Source of the DNA: Alentia gelatinosa
Lineage: Eukaryota > Annelida > Polychaeta > Phyllodocida > Polynoidae
Direction: 5' to 3'
Length of the DNA stretch: 64,000 nt
Assembly: GCA_950022655.1 (NCBI GenBank)
Contig: OX465587.1
Location: 32,181,716 to 32,245,715, forward strand
Every line of letters begins with the position of its first letter. Position 1 is the first letter of the stretch. This document shows positions 52,685-63,855 of the stretch, in pieces. Below the pieces are notes generated by a model, which saw nothing but the letters and a program-made list of their open reading frames with translations, did no database searches and was not told the origin of the DNA. A program made the translations under genes and the position numbers.

Positions 52685-52802
52685 ACATACGCAATATTGA
52701 CTGGTTTCAGATACAAGCGGCCGTATGCTCCGACGAGTTGACGCGTAGTAATATCCGAGCGTATGCGAGGATATTGCACAGAGTCAACTCCGAGAGTACG
52801 GG
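52685..52802. mobile_element. Family D hairpin, truncated
   Basis: Nearly identical to the 1475-1600 hairpin (ATTGACTGGTTTCAGATACA, AGCGGCCGTATGCTCCGACG, GACGCGTAGTAATATCCGAG) but stops in the right arm. The module is missing. Confidence 0.78.
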
Positions 52803-52937
52803 TACATGAAGATGGTATCCCACTGGGCCTGTTCATACATGACTATAAACGACGAATCAAGGTACCAAGCCCTGCAATTTTCTTTTTTATATATACAGTC
52901 AGGAACCACCGACAGACCTTAGCACTGCTGACACTAA

Positions 52938-53209
52938 GGCCCGGCGTCCACCTACTACGATATGGCTCTGATATAGTCTATGATGCGCCCCCCCGATAAA
53001 AAGTCAAAATCGCGTAGGAAGGTCACCTAATATCGGGGCAGTTGACCATGTTTCTGCGATCAGACACCGATAAAAACCCCATACAATGCGTGGTGGATTG
53101 GCATGTCTAGACATATGTCTACGATTTTGCACCTTCCAGATATGTGCTTTTTGTATCGTTGCCATATTAGTAGGTCTACATTTCTATCGTAGTAGGTGGA
53201 CGCCAGGCC
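52938..53209. mobile_element. Harbinger-like MITE, TSD TAA
   Basis: TIR GGCCCGGCGTCCACCTACTA; TAA at 52935-52937 and 53210-53212; same orientation as 36024-36305. Confidence 0.86.
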
Positions 53210-53454
53210 TAAATGTAAATAGGCTATTAGCAAAACACAGAAAATCTACACCGTGTTTGGCAGCCAATGGAAACGGGCCTTATATAAACATCCCGCTGCT
53301 GGGGTGTAGAAACTTGTGTTAACTGCCCAAGGTTGACGTTTACTACTCGAGGTTGGCACGAGACCAAAAGCTACGATCGGTGAATTTAAAAATGGCGGAT
53401 AGTAGCGATTCAGGAATTGCAGAATCTAATCTTGTTGATGTGTGTGGGACTATG

Positions 53455-53770
53455 AGAAAACGTGGTTACTGGGCCCATACAGGTGACCGTTCGAGGTCAT
53501 TTGATGGAAAAAAACACGGCCCGATCCCGTAGGTGGGAGGGCCGTATTTCTTTTATCAAATGACCGAGAACAGACACCGTACGGGCTCAGTCACTACGTT
53601 TTCTTATTACTATATACCTCCAAGTCGTTGAAGATGCCGTTTCATTAACAGTACTAAACCTAAGCCATTCACTACGGCCCGCTGTCACGGCGGGCGCGAA
53701 CATTATGTATACTACACCCCCAGCGGCGGGTAGTATTTCACAGACATTCGCTCACAGGATGTAGTAATAT
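53455..53770. mobile_element. Hairpin-tailed element, family C-prime
   Basis: Hairpin 53455-53607 (arms AAAACGTGGTTACTGGGCCC, GGTCATTTGATG; apex CACGGCCCGATCCCGTAGGT), then a module TTATTACTATATACCTCC ... CAGGATGTAGTAATAT with CGGGCGCGAACATTATG and CAGCGGCGGGTAGTATTTC. Same module plan as 54286-54535 and 55795-56066, with a different hairpin. Confidence 0.72.
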
Positions 53771-54172
53771 ATATCAGCTGAGTTCTAAACTACACAGTAA
53801 TGTACGACATTTTCTTCGCGTAGTTGACGCGTAGTAATATCCGAACGAATACGAAAATATTGAGAATTTTGTATATGAATATCAATGCTGCCTCTACTGT
53901 GGCTGGAGGCATCATGCTGCAGTAGTCATGGGAATTCCTGGAGGCATCACGCTGGGGTTAAAGGGTCGATGACGCCTCAGAGTGAGACTGAGGATGCGGT
54001 CACTTATTTGCGTTTAGTGTCAGTGGATATATCGTGACCCGTTTATTAGTGCAGTAATGCGCCATCATGTTACCAGTCACTCAGCCAATAGAGCTGAACA
54101 TATTTACCAAATTAGCCGTCATCAGACTTGGTGATAATAACTGCGTGTTATTTCCGAACTTCTGTGTGCAGA

Positions 54173-54285
54173 AATACTTATATAGAACGTCCTGACCATG
54201 CTGTACAAGTCACAGAACGAGATGGTAATTTTCCGTTTGTACGGACCGAGGCGTTTACGCCGAGTTCCGTATAAATGGTAAATTA
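54173..54285. mobile_element. Family E hairpin fragment, interrupted
   Basis: Matches the left two thirds of the 35622-35778 hairpin (TATAGAACGTCCTGACCATG). It breaks off at GGTAAATTAAT, where a family C-prime element starts. Confidence 0.75.
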
Positions 54286-54535
54286 ATAAGGACATCCCTA
54301 CGGCCTAGGACATCCCTACGTCCTATGACAAAAGGACATCCCTACGGCTCAGTCACTACGTTTTCTTATTATCATATATTTAAACATCATGAATAAACGC
54401 AATTTTATGTACTCCACGCGCACAGTGCGCCGGAACATTCATTACGGGCACAGTGCGCCCGAACATTATTTATATTCCACCACCCGGCAGCGGGTACGAT
54501 TTCATAGACGTTCCGCCATGGGTACATAATAAATA
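54286..54535. mobile_element. Family C-prime element with a reduced hairpin
   Basis: Three copies of GGACATCCCTACGNCCT-like sequence lie in place of a full hairpin, then CAGTCACTACGTTTTCTTAT (shared with 53455-53770), then a module ending GGGTACATAATAAA. Confidence 0.62.
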
Positions 54536-54540
54536 AATAC

Positions 54541-54596
54541 ATTTATCTCACCCCCGGTATTTTTACCCCATTACCAACATTGTGAACTCGTACTAT
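54541..54596. mobile_element. Family A module fragment
   Basis: TTTATCTCACCCCCGGTATT and CCAACATTGTGAACTCGTAC only. Confidence 0.6.
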
Positions 54597-54643
54597 GATT
54601 GCACCAAAAGTGTCACATGATCAGTTGGCGATGCTAATTAATG

Positions 54644-54959
54644 GGGCGTTTCCACCTGCCGACTGAAACCCCAACGATGATTTTTTATGCTGTGGTTCTC
54701 CTTGTATAAGGTCGGTGTTACATAATTAGTGACCAACTTTTGGTAGTAAAATGCAGACTGACACGCTTAAATCTATCCACTTTGATTTCGTCGGTGGGTG
54801 ATGATCTCGGTCGGTGAGGCAAAATTGCATAAGGTGGGAGATAAAAATCGTTGACCATTTCTGTTTCCACCTGACGATTATTTCACCAAATGTGTCGCAT
54901 AATCGGTCGGTGTTGCGAAATGCCACAATCGGTGGTCACAATCGGCAGGTGGAAACGCT
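54644..54959. mobile_element. MITE with GCGTTTCCACCTGCCGA TIR
   Basis: Seventeen-base inverted repeats at both ends. The body contains GTCGGTG/CACCGAC-type words and a second TTTCCACCTGACGATTATTT. Target duplication unclear. Confidence 0.72.
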
Positions 54960-55070
54960 GCATCAGCATACAACGATACAGCATAAGAAGCCCTCCCAGA
55001 GTGCATCGCTCAGACCGCCATTACTCCTATCACAACCTCGCTGAGTCCATGGAAACTAAGTAGGATATTA

Positions 55071-55384
55071 TGGAGAAACCAAACAAGAGTTAGTCTTGTT
55101 GTAGTTTATTGCACGACGGCAAGATCGCGTATTACTGCGCGAGGTGAAGCCAAGAGCAGTAATATGCGATCTTGCTGGAGTGCGATGAACAATAACACGA
55201 CTAACTCGAGTTTGGTTTAGAATGTATCCTACCCCGCTGGTCTAAATTACTTCTACATTAACGAATGACGTCATTCATCAAGTGTATCCCACTAAAGCGA
55301 TATTTTTCATTTTTCTGAACTCCAGACCGAATACTGTGACCCAATGTTATGCCTATGGAGTTTTTTATTAGGGGTAGGATAATA
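55071..55384. mobile_element. Hairpin-tailed element, family B (hairpin type 1)
   Basis: Hairpin 55073-55222 (arms GAAACCAAACAAGAGTTAGT; apex GCGTATTACTGCGCGAGGTG then AAGCCAAGAGCAGTAATA), then a module TATCCTACCCC ... TTATTAGGGGTAGGATAATA. Confidence 0.8.
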
Positions 55385-55790
55385 AGCACTTCAAATACTT
55401 TCAATATTTCCATAGTTGTTTTCCCGGTTCTGTCTCATACCTGCCTCATAAGATGATTTCTCTGATGATAAAGTTTGATTTCTCTTTGTGTTGCTATCAG
55501 TGCCAAGTATTTACGGCTTGGAAAAATTGCTCCGTTAATTGCATCAGAAATCTTCTTTGGTTTCAGAGATAGAAAGACTTAACTATGAATAGAATCTCCC
55601 AATAGGTCTTCATTTGTAACTACTGGAAGCCACCATTCTACCTGAATTCATGACAAAAATGATTCATTCAATTGAGCAAGTATTACAACTTAACAGAAAG
55701 TTCACAGCGTGTTGTAACACCCTAGAGGAGGTATTAATATATCCATAGCAAATACATTTATCATATGGAAGTAATATTAGGAAACATCCT
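55385..55790. other. Unannotated stretch
   Basis: No recognisable ORF or repeat. Confidence 0.4.
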
Positions 55791-55794
55791 TACT

Positions 55795-56066
55795 GTGGAT
55801 GAAACGGTTCCTGTTCGAGGTCAGTCTTTGATTTCATACTGCCTGACGCCATAGGCGGAGGGCAGTATGAAATCAAAGACTGACCGAAAACGAGAAATGT
55901 TTCGTGAGGACGTTTGCTTATTATTATATACCTGAAATCGATAAAAAAAACACGACATTTTGATGACTTATTAAGTCACACTCATAGCGGGCATGAACAT
56001 TATTATTACTGCACCGCTAGCAGCGGGCAGTATTTCATAGACATTCGCACACAGGTATATAATAAC
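55795..56066. mobile_element. Hairpin-tailed element, family C
   Basis: Hairpin 55795-55912 (arms GGTCAGTCTTTGATTTCATA; apex CTGACGCCATAGGCGGAG), then a module TTATTATTATATACCTG ... ACAGGTATATAATAAC with AGCAGCGGGCAGTATTTCAT. Confidence 0.8.
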
Positions 56067-56145
56067 AATATTGAAAAACAAAGTCATCTTGCCTGAATTC
56101 CAGGCTTACCGAAGGTGTTTACTGAATGTTGATATAACGAGGACA

Positions 56146-56432
56146 ACGATCATTAGTTTTATAGACAGGGGGCTATAAAGCACGAGACGTTAACACGTAG
56201 TAGTACATGAGTGTTAGCGAGTTAAGTGTATTATCAGGTCAATCCCCATTGGAATAGTGGAATGCTGCTTATGAAGTAGTGATATGCCGGTCCACAACAC
56301 CATCGTTTGTGGTATTTATTATCCATCTTCTTAAGAAAATGAAACCCAGGAATTTCTATATGATAGGGTATATCAGTAAGGACTATGTTTATGCTCTATA
56401 ACACAAAGTGTCTAGTTTCCCGTATAAAATGG
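56146..56432. mobile_element. Hairpin-tailed element, family D-prime, module truncated
   Basis: Weak hairpin 56148-56308 (arm bases AACGATCATTAGTTTTATAG / ACCATCGTTTGTGG; apex ACACGTAGTAGTACATGAGT). The module starts TTTATTATCCATCTTC and contains GGGTATATCAGTAAGGACTA. It runs into the polypyrimidine tract without its far end. Confidence 0.7.
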
Positions 56433-56464
56433 CATGTATACTATATATGTATATGTATGTATAT

Positions 56465-57122
56465 ACTATGTATACTCCTCCTCCTCTCCCTCCTCCCCCT
56501 CCTCCTCCCCCTCCTCCTCCTACTCCTCCTCCTGCTCCTTCTGCTCCTCCCCATACACCCCCACTCCTCTTCCTCCACCTATTCCTCCCCCTCCTCCACC
56601 CCCTCCTCCTCCTCCCCTACTCCCCCTCCTCCTCCTCCTCTTCCTCCCCCTTCTCCTCCCCCTACTCCTCCTCCTCCCCATCCTCCCCATCCTCCTCCTT
56701 CTTCCCATCCTTCCCCTCCTCCTCCCCCTCCTTCTCCTCCTCCTCCTCCCCTACCCCTCTTCCTCCTCCCCTACCCCTCTTCTTCCTTCACCTCCTTCTC
56801 CTCCTCATACTTCTCCTCCTCCTCCTCTTCCTCCCCCTCCTCCCCCACTCCCCCTTCTCCCCCTCCTCCTCCCCCTCATCCTCCTCCCCTACCCTCTTCC
56901 TCCTCCCCTACCCCTCTTCCTCCTCCCCTACCCCGCTTCTTCCTCCTCCCCCTTCTTCTCCTCCTTCACCTCCACCTCCCCCTCCCCCTCCTCCCCCTCT
57001 TTTTCCTTCTCCTCCTCCTCCTCCTCCTCCCCCTACTCCTCCTCCTCTTCCATATCATCCCCCTCCTCCTCCACCCCTCTTCCCCTTCCTCTTCTCCCTC
57101 TCCTCCCCTTCTTCTTCTTCTC
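56465..57122. repeat. 650-bp polypyrimidine (CTCCTC)n tract
   Basis: Almost only C and T on the plus strand, in CCTCCTCCC/CTCCTCCTC patterns with short TTC interruptions. Three overlapping plus frames of 236-276 codons (Pro/Ser/Leu homopolymers) exist simultaneously, which marks them as compositional artefacts. Confidence 0.95.
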
Positions 57123-58030
57123 TCAGTGGAAAACTGCGATTTGAGACGCGCGCAGACGACTTTCAGCCTGTCTCCACTAGTTACCGGCAAGCTCCTTAGA
57201 AAGCACCTGATTTAAAGCCGGGAACCAGCGGAGCGTTCAGCGATGAAGCTTTTCAATGAGCAGGGAACGTCCTCAGAGACGAGGCTTCTGATTGGCTGGC
57301 TGGTACCGGCGAGCCTGCAGATTCTCTTAATGAGCGTGCCTGCGGCGGAAGTCCAACCAGCGACACTTGAAATAATTCTCGGCTTATGATAAAAAGTATG
57401 TGGATGGCAGTGTGCTCCTCCGCCTGTGGTTTGAGCGTGTGGTGTGAGGGGTGTCTTATCTGCCGCCTGCACGGGGGGCAGGAGTTTTCAGTTGGCACAT
57501 TATGCTATATCACATCGCGAAATTATAAGTAAGAGTAAAGATGAAAAAAATAAAATTTCATTGTAGGTAGTTATCAATAAAAGTTTATGAGATTGTATTT
57601 TGATGATTAAATGTATAAGATATTTTCAAAATATAAAATTGATAAGATAATATGAAGAAGTATGATAAAATATGATTGTTGATTAATATTGATGCCCTTC
57701 TAATGTATGAATATGAGATGTGAAAGGGTCGGTGGGATGAAGAAAATTTGTGTGTGCTTAGTGTGTGAGGAGCTAGGGTGAGGTTTTTATCCTTTTTGTA
57801 AGCACCATATCTATCATACCTGTTTTAAATCCTAGTGGATCACTCCAGATTAAAAAAAACATTAATAAAAAGTGACGTAGTTTGTGTGCGGCGCAGCCGA
57901 GGGCAGTGCCGTGTGTAGAATGGCACTGCTACGCTCAATGACCCATCAGTGGCAACAACCACTGGTGAACCCATTCACTCATCCAAAGACCACCCTGACT
58001 TAGTCCTCCAAGCGAATACAAGAAATATGA
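57123..58030. other. Unannotated stretch
   Basis: 57130-57500 is of moderate GC content, with CpGs. 57510-57850 is very AT-rich. No recognisable gene. Confidence 0.4.
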
Positions 58031-58760
58031 CTTATTATTATCCGTGGTATACAAAGTCCTCATTGAGAATGTTTGGGGGACTCAGTAAACCACTACTCAT
58101 TGTTTAAAAACCATAACCATGGTATACGGATTTAAATCCCCATTATATATAACAGGTCTGTATATACAGCCTCAAAGCCGTGGTATACAGGTAAATGGTC
58201 CCTTTGTGCTATATAGCAAAATAGTCCCTAGAGATATACCCTTTATTCCTATAAACCTATGACCGAACAACCTATGATTACTTAACGCTGCTGGGGGTGG
58301 AATAACTTTTGTTTACTGCCCAGGTTGAAGTTACTGCCCAGGTTGACGTTTACTGCCCAGGTTGACGTTTACTGCCCAGGTTGAAGTTCAGAAACATTCG
58401 TTTTTTAACGATATTAGCCGAAAATTAAAGGTATATAGGAATAGGGAAACCACGTACCAGTGGAAATAAGTCAAAGTTACTCGGTAAGGCTTGGAAAAAT
58501 TACTGCCCGCGGCTACGCCTTGGGCAGTAATTTTGCCTAGCCTTACCTCGTAACTTTGACTTATTCCCACCGGAACATAGTTTCCCTCTAATATGGCAAT
58601 TCCTGGGTTTGATTTATTGAAGAAGATGGATAACAAAAACAACAAACGATTGTTTTGTTGACAGGCGGCTCTGAAAACCACTTGAGGTTGACGTCGTAAT
58701 TAGTACGCGTCAAGATCTCTTGGTTTACGGCCACCTGTCTACAAAACCATCGATTATTGT
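58031..58760. mobile_element. Hairpin-tailed element, family D-prime (inverted), split by a nested element
   Basis: Starts TTATTATCCGTGG. It contains CTCAAAGCCGTGGTATACAG and TGTGCTATATAGCAAAATAG, breaks at GATATACCCTT, resumes at 58591 (TATGGCAATTCCTGGGTTTG, GAAGAAGATGGATAACAAAA) and ends with the hairpin (arms CAAACGATTGTTTTGTTGAC / CTACAAAACCATCGATTATTG). Confidence 0.8.
58244..58590. mobile_element. Nested hairpin-tailed element, family C variant
   Basis: Module TATTCCTATAAACCT ... AGGTATATAGGAATAG; hairpin (arms GGGAAACCACGTACCAGTGG, GACTTATTCCCAC; AATTACTGCCCGCGGCTACG apex). Tandem GTTTACTGCCCAGGTTGA repeats, four copies, lie at 58308-58388. It interrupts the D-prime module with no long target duplication. 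Confidence 0.8.
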
Positions 58761-59749
58761 CTATTTCTACTCCAGATATTCCGCGATTTTCCCCGACGCT
58801 TGATCTACCGCAATCTAACCCTTTAAATCAGTCTGTGGATGTTCTATACAAACTTGATTAAACATCCATTGGTGAAATATAAAACAGAGATAATGCACTT
58901 CAAGCCACATTGCATTGAACGTTGCACAAGATCTCGGTCTGAAATCTTAATTATACTCTAAATAGGAAATTCTGCACGCTTTCCTTCCGGCCATTTTGCT
59001 ACATAAAAAACACAGCTTGAGTTAAACGACTGTTTCTGTGAATCTTCAGTTTCTTCAGTTCTTAATGAAATATGACGAGCATTTTAGACGTTTTTGTCCT
59101 AATTACTACAAAAAAGGAGTGTTGCGGCTCACCGCAGTAGATAAAGCTCTTTACGGGAATCTCAGTTTTACGAGCACAGTGTGAAGATCTCGGTATTACG
59201 AGCACAGTGTGAAGGTATGGCGGTGGCTCACCACATAAAACAGGAAATTAAAACAGCTGCAGGCCGCAGTAATGAGCCTCCACAACAATACCCAGCACCG
59301 ACACAGACCTCTGTATGTGTGCACAGCACCTGCCGCTACGTAAGTGACTGCAATTCCCAGTTTATTACACGTCTTTACAAGTATGCAGGGATTAGAAAGA
59401 TACTTGGCGTTTACACTGTGCGATTGTGGCGATGATTTTTTATTCAGGGATACGATCCCCATTTTTTTTGGGTTTTTGTATTCAGAAAAAAGACATTCAC
59501 TGTTGATAAATGATGTTCTTCCCAGCGATGGTGGAACAAACAAGAGACAGGACATACATTCATACCACATACATACTAAGCATAACAAAAAAAAACTTTG
59601 ATCATTGAGTTGAATAGTTTAAGAATCTCCGTTATCTGTTGACAACTGAGGTGTTATTACACGGTCTAAGAAATTAAATCTCAAAAGTCAAAGAAAGTTT
59701 TCAAATAATGTTTGAGGAACAGGGTTTTGAAGAACGTTCAAGAATTAAA
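58761..59749. other. Unannotated stretch
   Basis: Plus-strand frames at 59181-59601 have no recognisable domain. GATCTCGGTATTACGAGCAC is locally repeated around 59165-59205. No repeat element recognised. Confidence 0.4.
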
Positions 59750-60146
59750 TAGAACTGAACGAGAGTTAGCCTGATTAGTTTTTATGCCACGACGGACAGG
59801 TCGTGTATTACTACACGAGGCGATAGCCGAGTGTAGTGAGTAGCAGACCTGACCGGAGTGGCTTGAAAACTAGGCTAACTCGAGTACGGTTCTGTATTTA
59901 TCCTACCCCGTCTCTACACTTCAGGTGTGAGTTCTATTTTTCGATTATTCTGTATCATGCTAGCAACATCTGAGTGGGCATTTTGAGTGCAACCGGAACT
60001 TTTTTCATAGTAGCTGAAATCCTGGTCTCTGATTGGCCAATTTTTGTTATTACTCTAGTGGCATAAAAAACACTTTATGTCACAGCATGCCACATAAAAT
60101 TTGCCTATGTTAAGTCTATGGCGGCTTTTTATTAGGGGTAGGATAA
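59750..60146. mobile_element. Hairpin-tailed element, family B (hairpin type 1)
   Basis: Hairpin 59752-59900 (arms GAACTGAACGAGAGTTAGCC; apex TATTACTACACGAGGCGATA then GCCGAGTGTAGT), module TTTATCCTACCCCGTC ... TTATTAGGGGTAGGATAAG. The hairpin is close to that of 17886-18040. Confidence 0.83.
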
Positions 60147-60604
60147 GATGAGAAAACCATAAGCATGCCTTTATAACATGAAGCTGAATGGTAATCTTCA
60201 CTCGAAAATTAAGAAAACATACCACTCACTATGAGTTAGTCAAACCTAAGGGACTTCGCTTATTGCTCTGTCATATTCGGTGATGCTCTATAAAGTAAAG
60301 GTTCCACTAAAGGACTAAGGGTCATTGAAAAGTTTTCGTCTTTTTTTCTCCTTTTTTTTTCTTTAGAGAATATATCAATGTCAAATTATTAATGGGCTGA
60401 AGTGCCAGTTAGAAATAATACATAAACATAAGTGAAAGGATAATATGATAGAATGAGATGATTATTAGATGGGTACAAGGTCCTTTCCAAGTATCAAACA
60501 GAATCTCATACATATGCTACAATTCGATGTTGGAAGTCTGATTTATCTGGCGAATTCTGAACTGACCACGTCAAGATGCCCCAGACATGAGCACCTCTGC
60601 AGAA

Positions 60605-60700
60605 TGTATTGACTTGAAAAAGGCCCCTAAGAAGCCGAAACGTTGTAAATACTGTTCTAATAAAGCCAAACTATCAAAACCAATTTGGACAGCAGTCGAG
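60605..60700 (+). repeat. Retroelement-type 3' tail with hammerhead-like core
   Basis: TTGACTTGAAAAAGGC, CCCTAAGAAGCCGAAACGTT and TAATAAAGCC resemble the TGAAGAAGGC...GCCGAAACGTT...AATAAA tails common to animal retroposons, some of which fold as minimal hammerhead motifs (CTGANGA, stem II, GAAAC). Here the CTGANGA box is degraded to CTTGAAAA. Class uncertain. Confidence 0.35.
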
Positions 60701-60899
60701 TTGTACTTGTTTAAACCACTTGTCTATTTATTGAAGAATATCATATAATGATACAAATCTTTGTAAACAAATCTCAAGGAGATGGCGAGTAGATATGGTG
60801 AGTGGCGCCTAAAATTACCAGAAAAAAAGTTGAAAGATGAGATACCGCACAAAACCTGACACGCACCAAGCTCAATTAGAAATGGTTTATTATTATTCT

Positions 60900-61815
60900 C
60901 ATATTAGATATAGATCCATATTAGAGATGGGTATATTAGATATAGATCCATATGAGAGACAGATATATTAGATATAGATCCATATGAGAGACAGGTATAT
61001 TAGATATAGATCCATATGAGAGAAGGGTATATTAGATGTAGATCCATATGAGGGCTGGTTATATTAGATGTAGATCCATATGAGAGATTGGTATATTAGA
61101 TGTAGATCCATATGAGACAAGGGTATATTAGATATAGATCCATATGAGAGAAGGGTATATAAGACGTAGATCCATATGAGAGAAGGGTATATTAGATGTA
61201 GATCCATATGAGGGCTGGGTATATTAGATATAGATCCATATGAGGGCTGGGTATATTAGATGTAGATCCATATGAGGGCTGCTTATATTAGATGTAGATC
61301 GATTTGAGGGCTGGGTATATTAGATATAGATCCATATGAGAGAAGGGTATATTAGATGTAGATCCATATGAGGGCTGGTTATATTAGATGTAGATCCATA
61401 TGAGAGAAGGGTATATTAGATGTAGATCCATATGAGAGAAGGGTATATTAGATGTAGATCCATATGAGGGCTGGGTATATTAGATATAGATCCATATGAG
61501 AGAAGGGTATATTGGATGTAGATCCATATGAGGGCTGGTTATATTAGATGTAGATCCATATGAGAGATTGGTATATTAGATGTAGATCCATATGAGACAA
61601 GGGTATATTAGATATAGATCGATATGAGGGCTGGTTATAATAGATGTAGATCCATATGAGGGCTGGGTATATTAGATGTAGATCCATATGAGGGCTGGGT
61701 ATATTAGATATAGATCCATATGAGGGCTGGGTATATTAGATGTAGATCCATATGAGGGCTGCTTATATTAGATGTAGATCGATATGAGGGCTGGTTATAT
61801 TAGATGTAGATCCAT
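60900..61815. repeat. 32-bp satellite, first block, about 28 copies
   Basis: Unit GTATATTAGATGTAGATCCA, TATGAGGGCTGG. Variant positions recur with a 480-base (15-unit) period: 61081-61140 is identical to 61561-61620, and 61261-61310 to 61741-61790 nearly so. Confidence 0.93.
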
Positions 61816-62695
61816 ATGTGTGTGTGATATTTTTGATAGATCCACATGATCTCACTTGATGATAAGTGGATAAGTAACAGACAATCAATGAGATGAATTA
61901 TGAGTGTATTATCTAAAAAGCTCGACCTTCGACCAACGTAATTGGTCTTCATCGGGAGTATTATCATTAAGAAAATATGGTGTAGAAAAACAAAAAAACA
62001 GACACAGTTGTTTCTTATGAATATTGATATATTCACAACCAAGCTGACAATGGGTGTTTCAGGTACAGGATATCAACATGGTCACGATATTTACTACTAT
62101 TTAGAGTACTTCATCAGGTGATATTTTCAGTAAAAAAGATTGGATGTGCTTCCACTGCCAGCTACACTTTTACGATATTTTTTTCAGATTTTTCAGAATC
62201 CCGCCAGTTCTCCATATTGGCTGGTTTGGGGCATGGATCGGTCTCTCGGTGTAATCAACGCTTAGGAATATGCTAATTGTCCTCACTGAGGCACCTCTAC
62301 GACTCTATGTTGGTGGTCCACTGAGAGGAGCTAATCTCTGAAGCATCCTTTGATACTCTACGAGACACCACAGGTCCGAGTTAGCTTCCACATTAAACCA
62401 TCCCACACAGAGAACACCCCATCCCCCCGTCCCCCGCCCCCCACCCCCGCCCCCCTCATGACAGCCGGCGTCCCCTGACGTACAGCGCTGTCAACATGCG
62501 CGTATTAACGTGTATTTACTCGGCCTGCCCGCCGTCATATTTCACCGTTTTTTAATAGCTGCGGTGTCGACTTCCGCTGGTGGGGCTTTCGTCTTGTGGA
62601 GGTGAGGGATGACGGGGCGTGGAGGGGGGCTGATAGCAGTACCGGGCGTGGTGAGGGGGTGCCGGGTAAAGGCTGGGGGGGAGGGGGTTGAATAT
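61816..62695. other. Non-repetitive interruption of the satellite with CpG/C-rich segment
   Basis: AT-rich until about 62280, then C-rich (62415-62458, runs of four to six C) and CpG-rich (62460-62690: GACAGCCGGCGTCCCCTGAC, GTCGACTTCCGC). Satellite-like ends (GTGTGTGATATTTT, TAGATAGATC) flank it on both sides. Confidence 0.5.
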
Positions 62696-63420
62696 TTGAG
62701 ATAAAACTACATGAGGGCTAGGTATATATTAGTTATAGATCCACATGGGTGTGTGATATTTTAGATAGATCTACTTGTATATATACGAGGGCTGGGTATA
62801 TTAGATATAGATCACATGAGGGCTGGGTATATTAGATATAGGTCCATATGAGAAATGGGTATATTAGATGTAGATCCATATGAGGGCTGGGTATATTAGA
62901 TGTAGATCCATATGAGGACTGGGTATATTAGATATAGATCCATATGAGGGCTGGGTATATTAGATGTAGATCCATATGAGGGCTGGGTATATTAGATATA
63001 GATCCATATGAGACATGGGTATATTAGGTGTAGATCCATATGAGGGCAGGGTATATTAGATGTAGATCCATATGAGAAATGGGTATATTAGATGTAGATC
63101 CATACGAGAAATAGGTATATTAGATATAGATCATATGAGGGCTGGGTATATTAGATGTAGATCCATATGAGGGCTGAATATATTAGATAAAGGTCCATAT
63201 GAGAAATGGGTATATTAGATATAGGTCCATATGAGGACTCGGTATATTTGATGTAGATCCATATGAGGGCTGGGTATATTAGATATAGATCCATATGAGG
63301 GCTGGGTATATTAGATGTAGATTCATATGAGAAATGGGTATATCAGATATAGATCCCTATGAGGGCTGGGTATATTAGATGTAGATCCACATGAGGGATG
63401 GGTATATTAGATATCGATCC
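62696..63420. repeat. 32-bp satellite, second block, about 22 copies
   Basis: Same unit as at 60900-61815, with more AGAAATGGG variants. Confidence 0.92.
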
Positions 63421-63690
63421 TTATCTCACCCCTGGAATAAATGTACATAGGCTTAACATTGGAAACTTGTTCTCCATGCCCCTACGAGTATTGAAATCCG
63501 TTCTCCATGGTCTATATCCTGTGTGTTTTCCATTCTTTTAATGTATACATGGGTGAGATAAATACAGAAAGCAACTCGTTTTGGTCAAAGAAGTCATTCT
63601 CTGACTCGTTTGAATGCTACATGATATTCACTCCGCATCAAACTCATGGAGAACGACGACTTTGACCAAAACTTGTTGGTTTCTTCTTTA
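63421..63690. mobile_element. Hairpin-tailed element, family A-prime (complete), inserted in the 32-bp satellite
   Basis: Module TTATCTCACCCCTGGAAT ... TGGGTGAGATAAATACAG; hairpin arms GAAAGCAACTCGTTTTGGTC and AAAGAAGTCATTCTC with complements. The satellite breaks after GATCC and resumes with ATATGAGAG, which restores one unit without any duplicated target bases. Confidence 0.88.
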
Positions 63691-63855
63691 ATATGAGAGA
63701 TGGGTATATTAGGTATAGATCCATATGAGGGCTGGGTATATTAGATGTAGACCCACATGAGTGTTGGGTATATTAGGTATAGATCCATATGAGGGCTGGG
63801 TATATTAGATGTAGACCCACATGAGGGTTGGGTATATTAGGTATAGATCCGTACG
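63691..63855. repeat. 32-bp satellite, third block, about 5 copies
   Basis: Continuation of the array after the family A-prime insertion, ending at GTATAGATCCGTACGGGAC. Confidence 0.9.

Noticed and set aside
56385..57215. Long Pro/Ser/Leu open frames (236-276 codons) in three frames
   Set aside because: All three plus-strand frames are open at once because the tract is almost only C and T. This is composition, not coding.
60900..63855. CRISPR-like array (32-bp repeats)
   Set aside because: Repeats are directly contiguous without spacers, no cas genes are present, and the genome is animal-like. It is a satellite.
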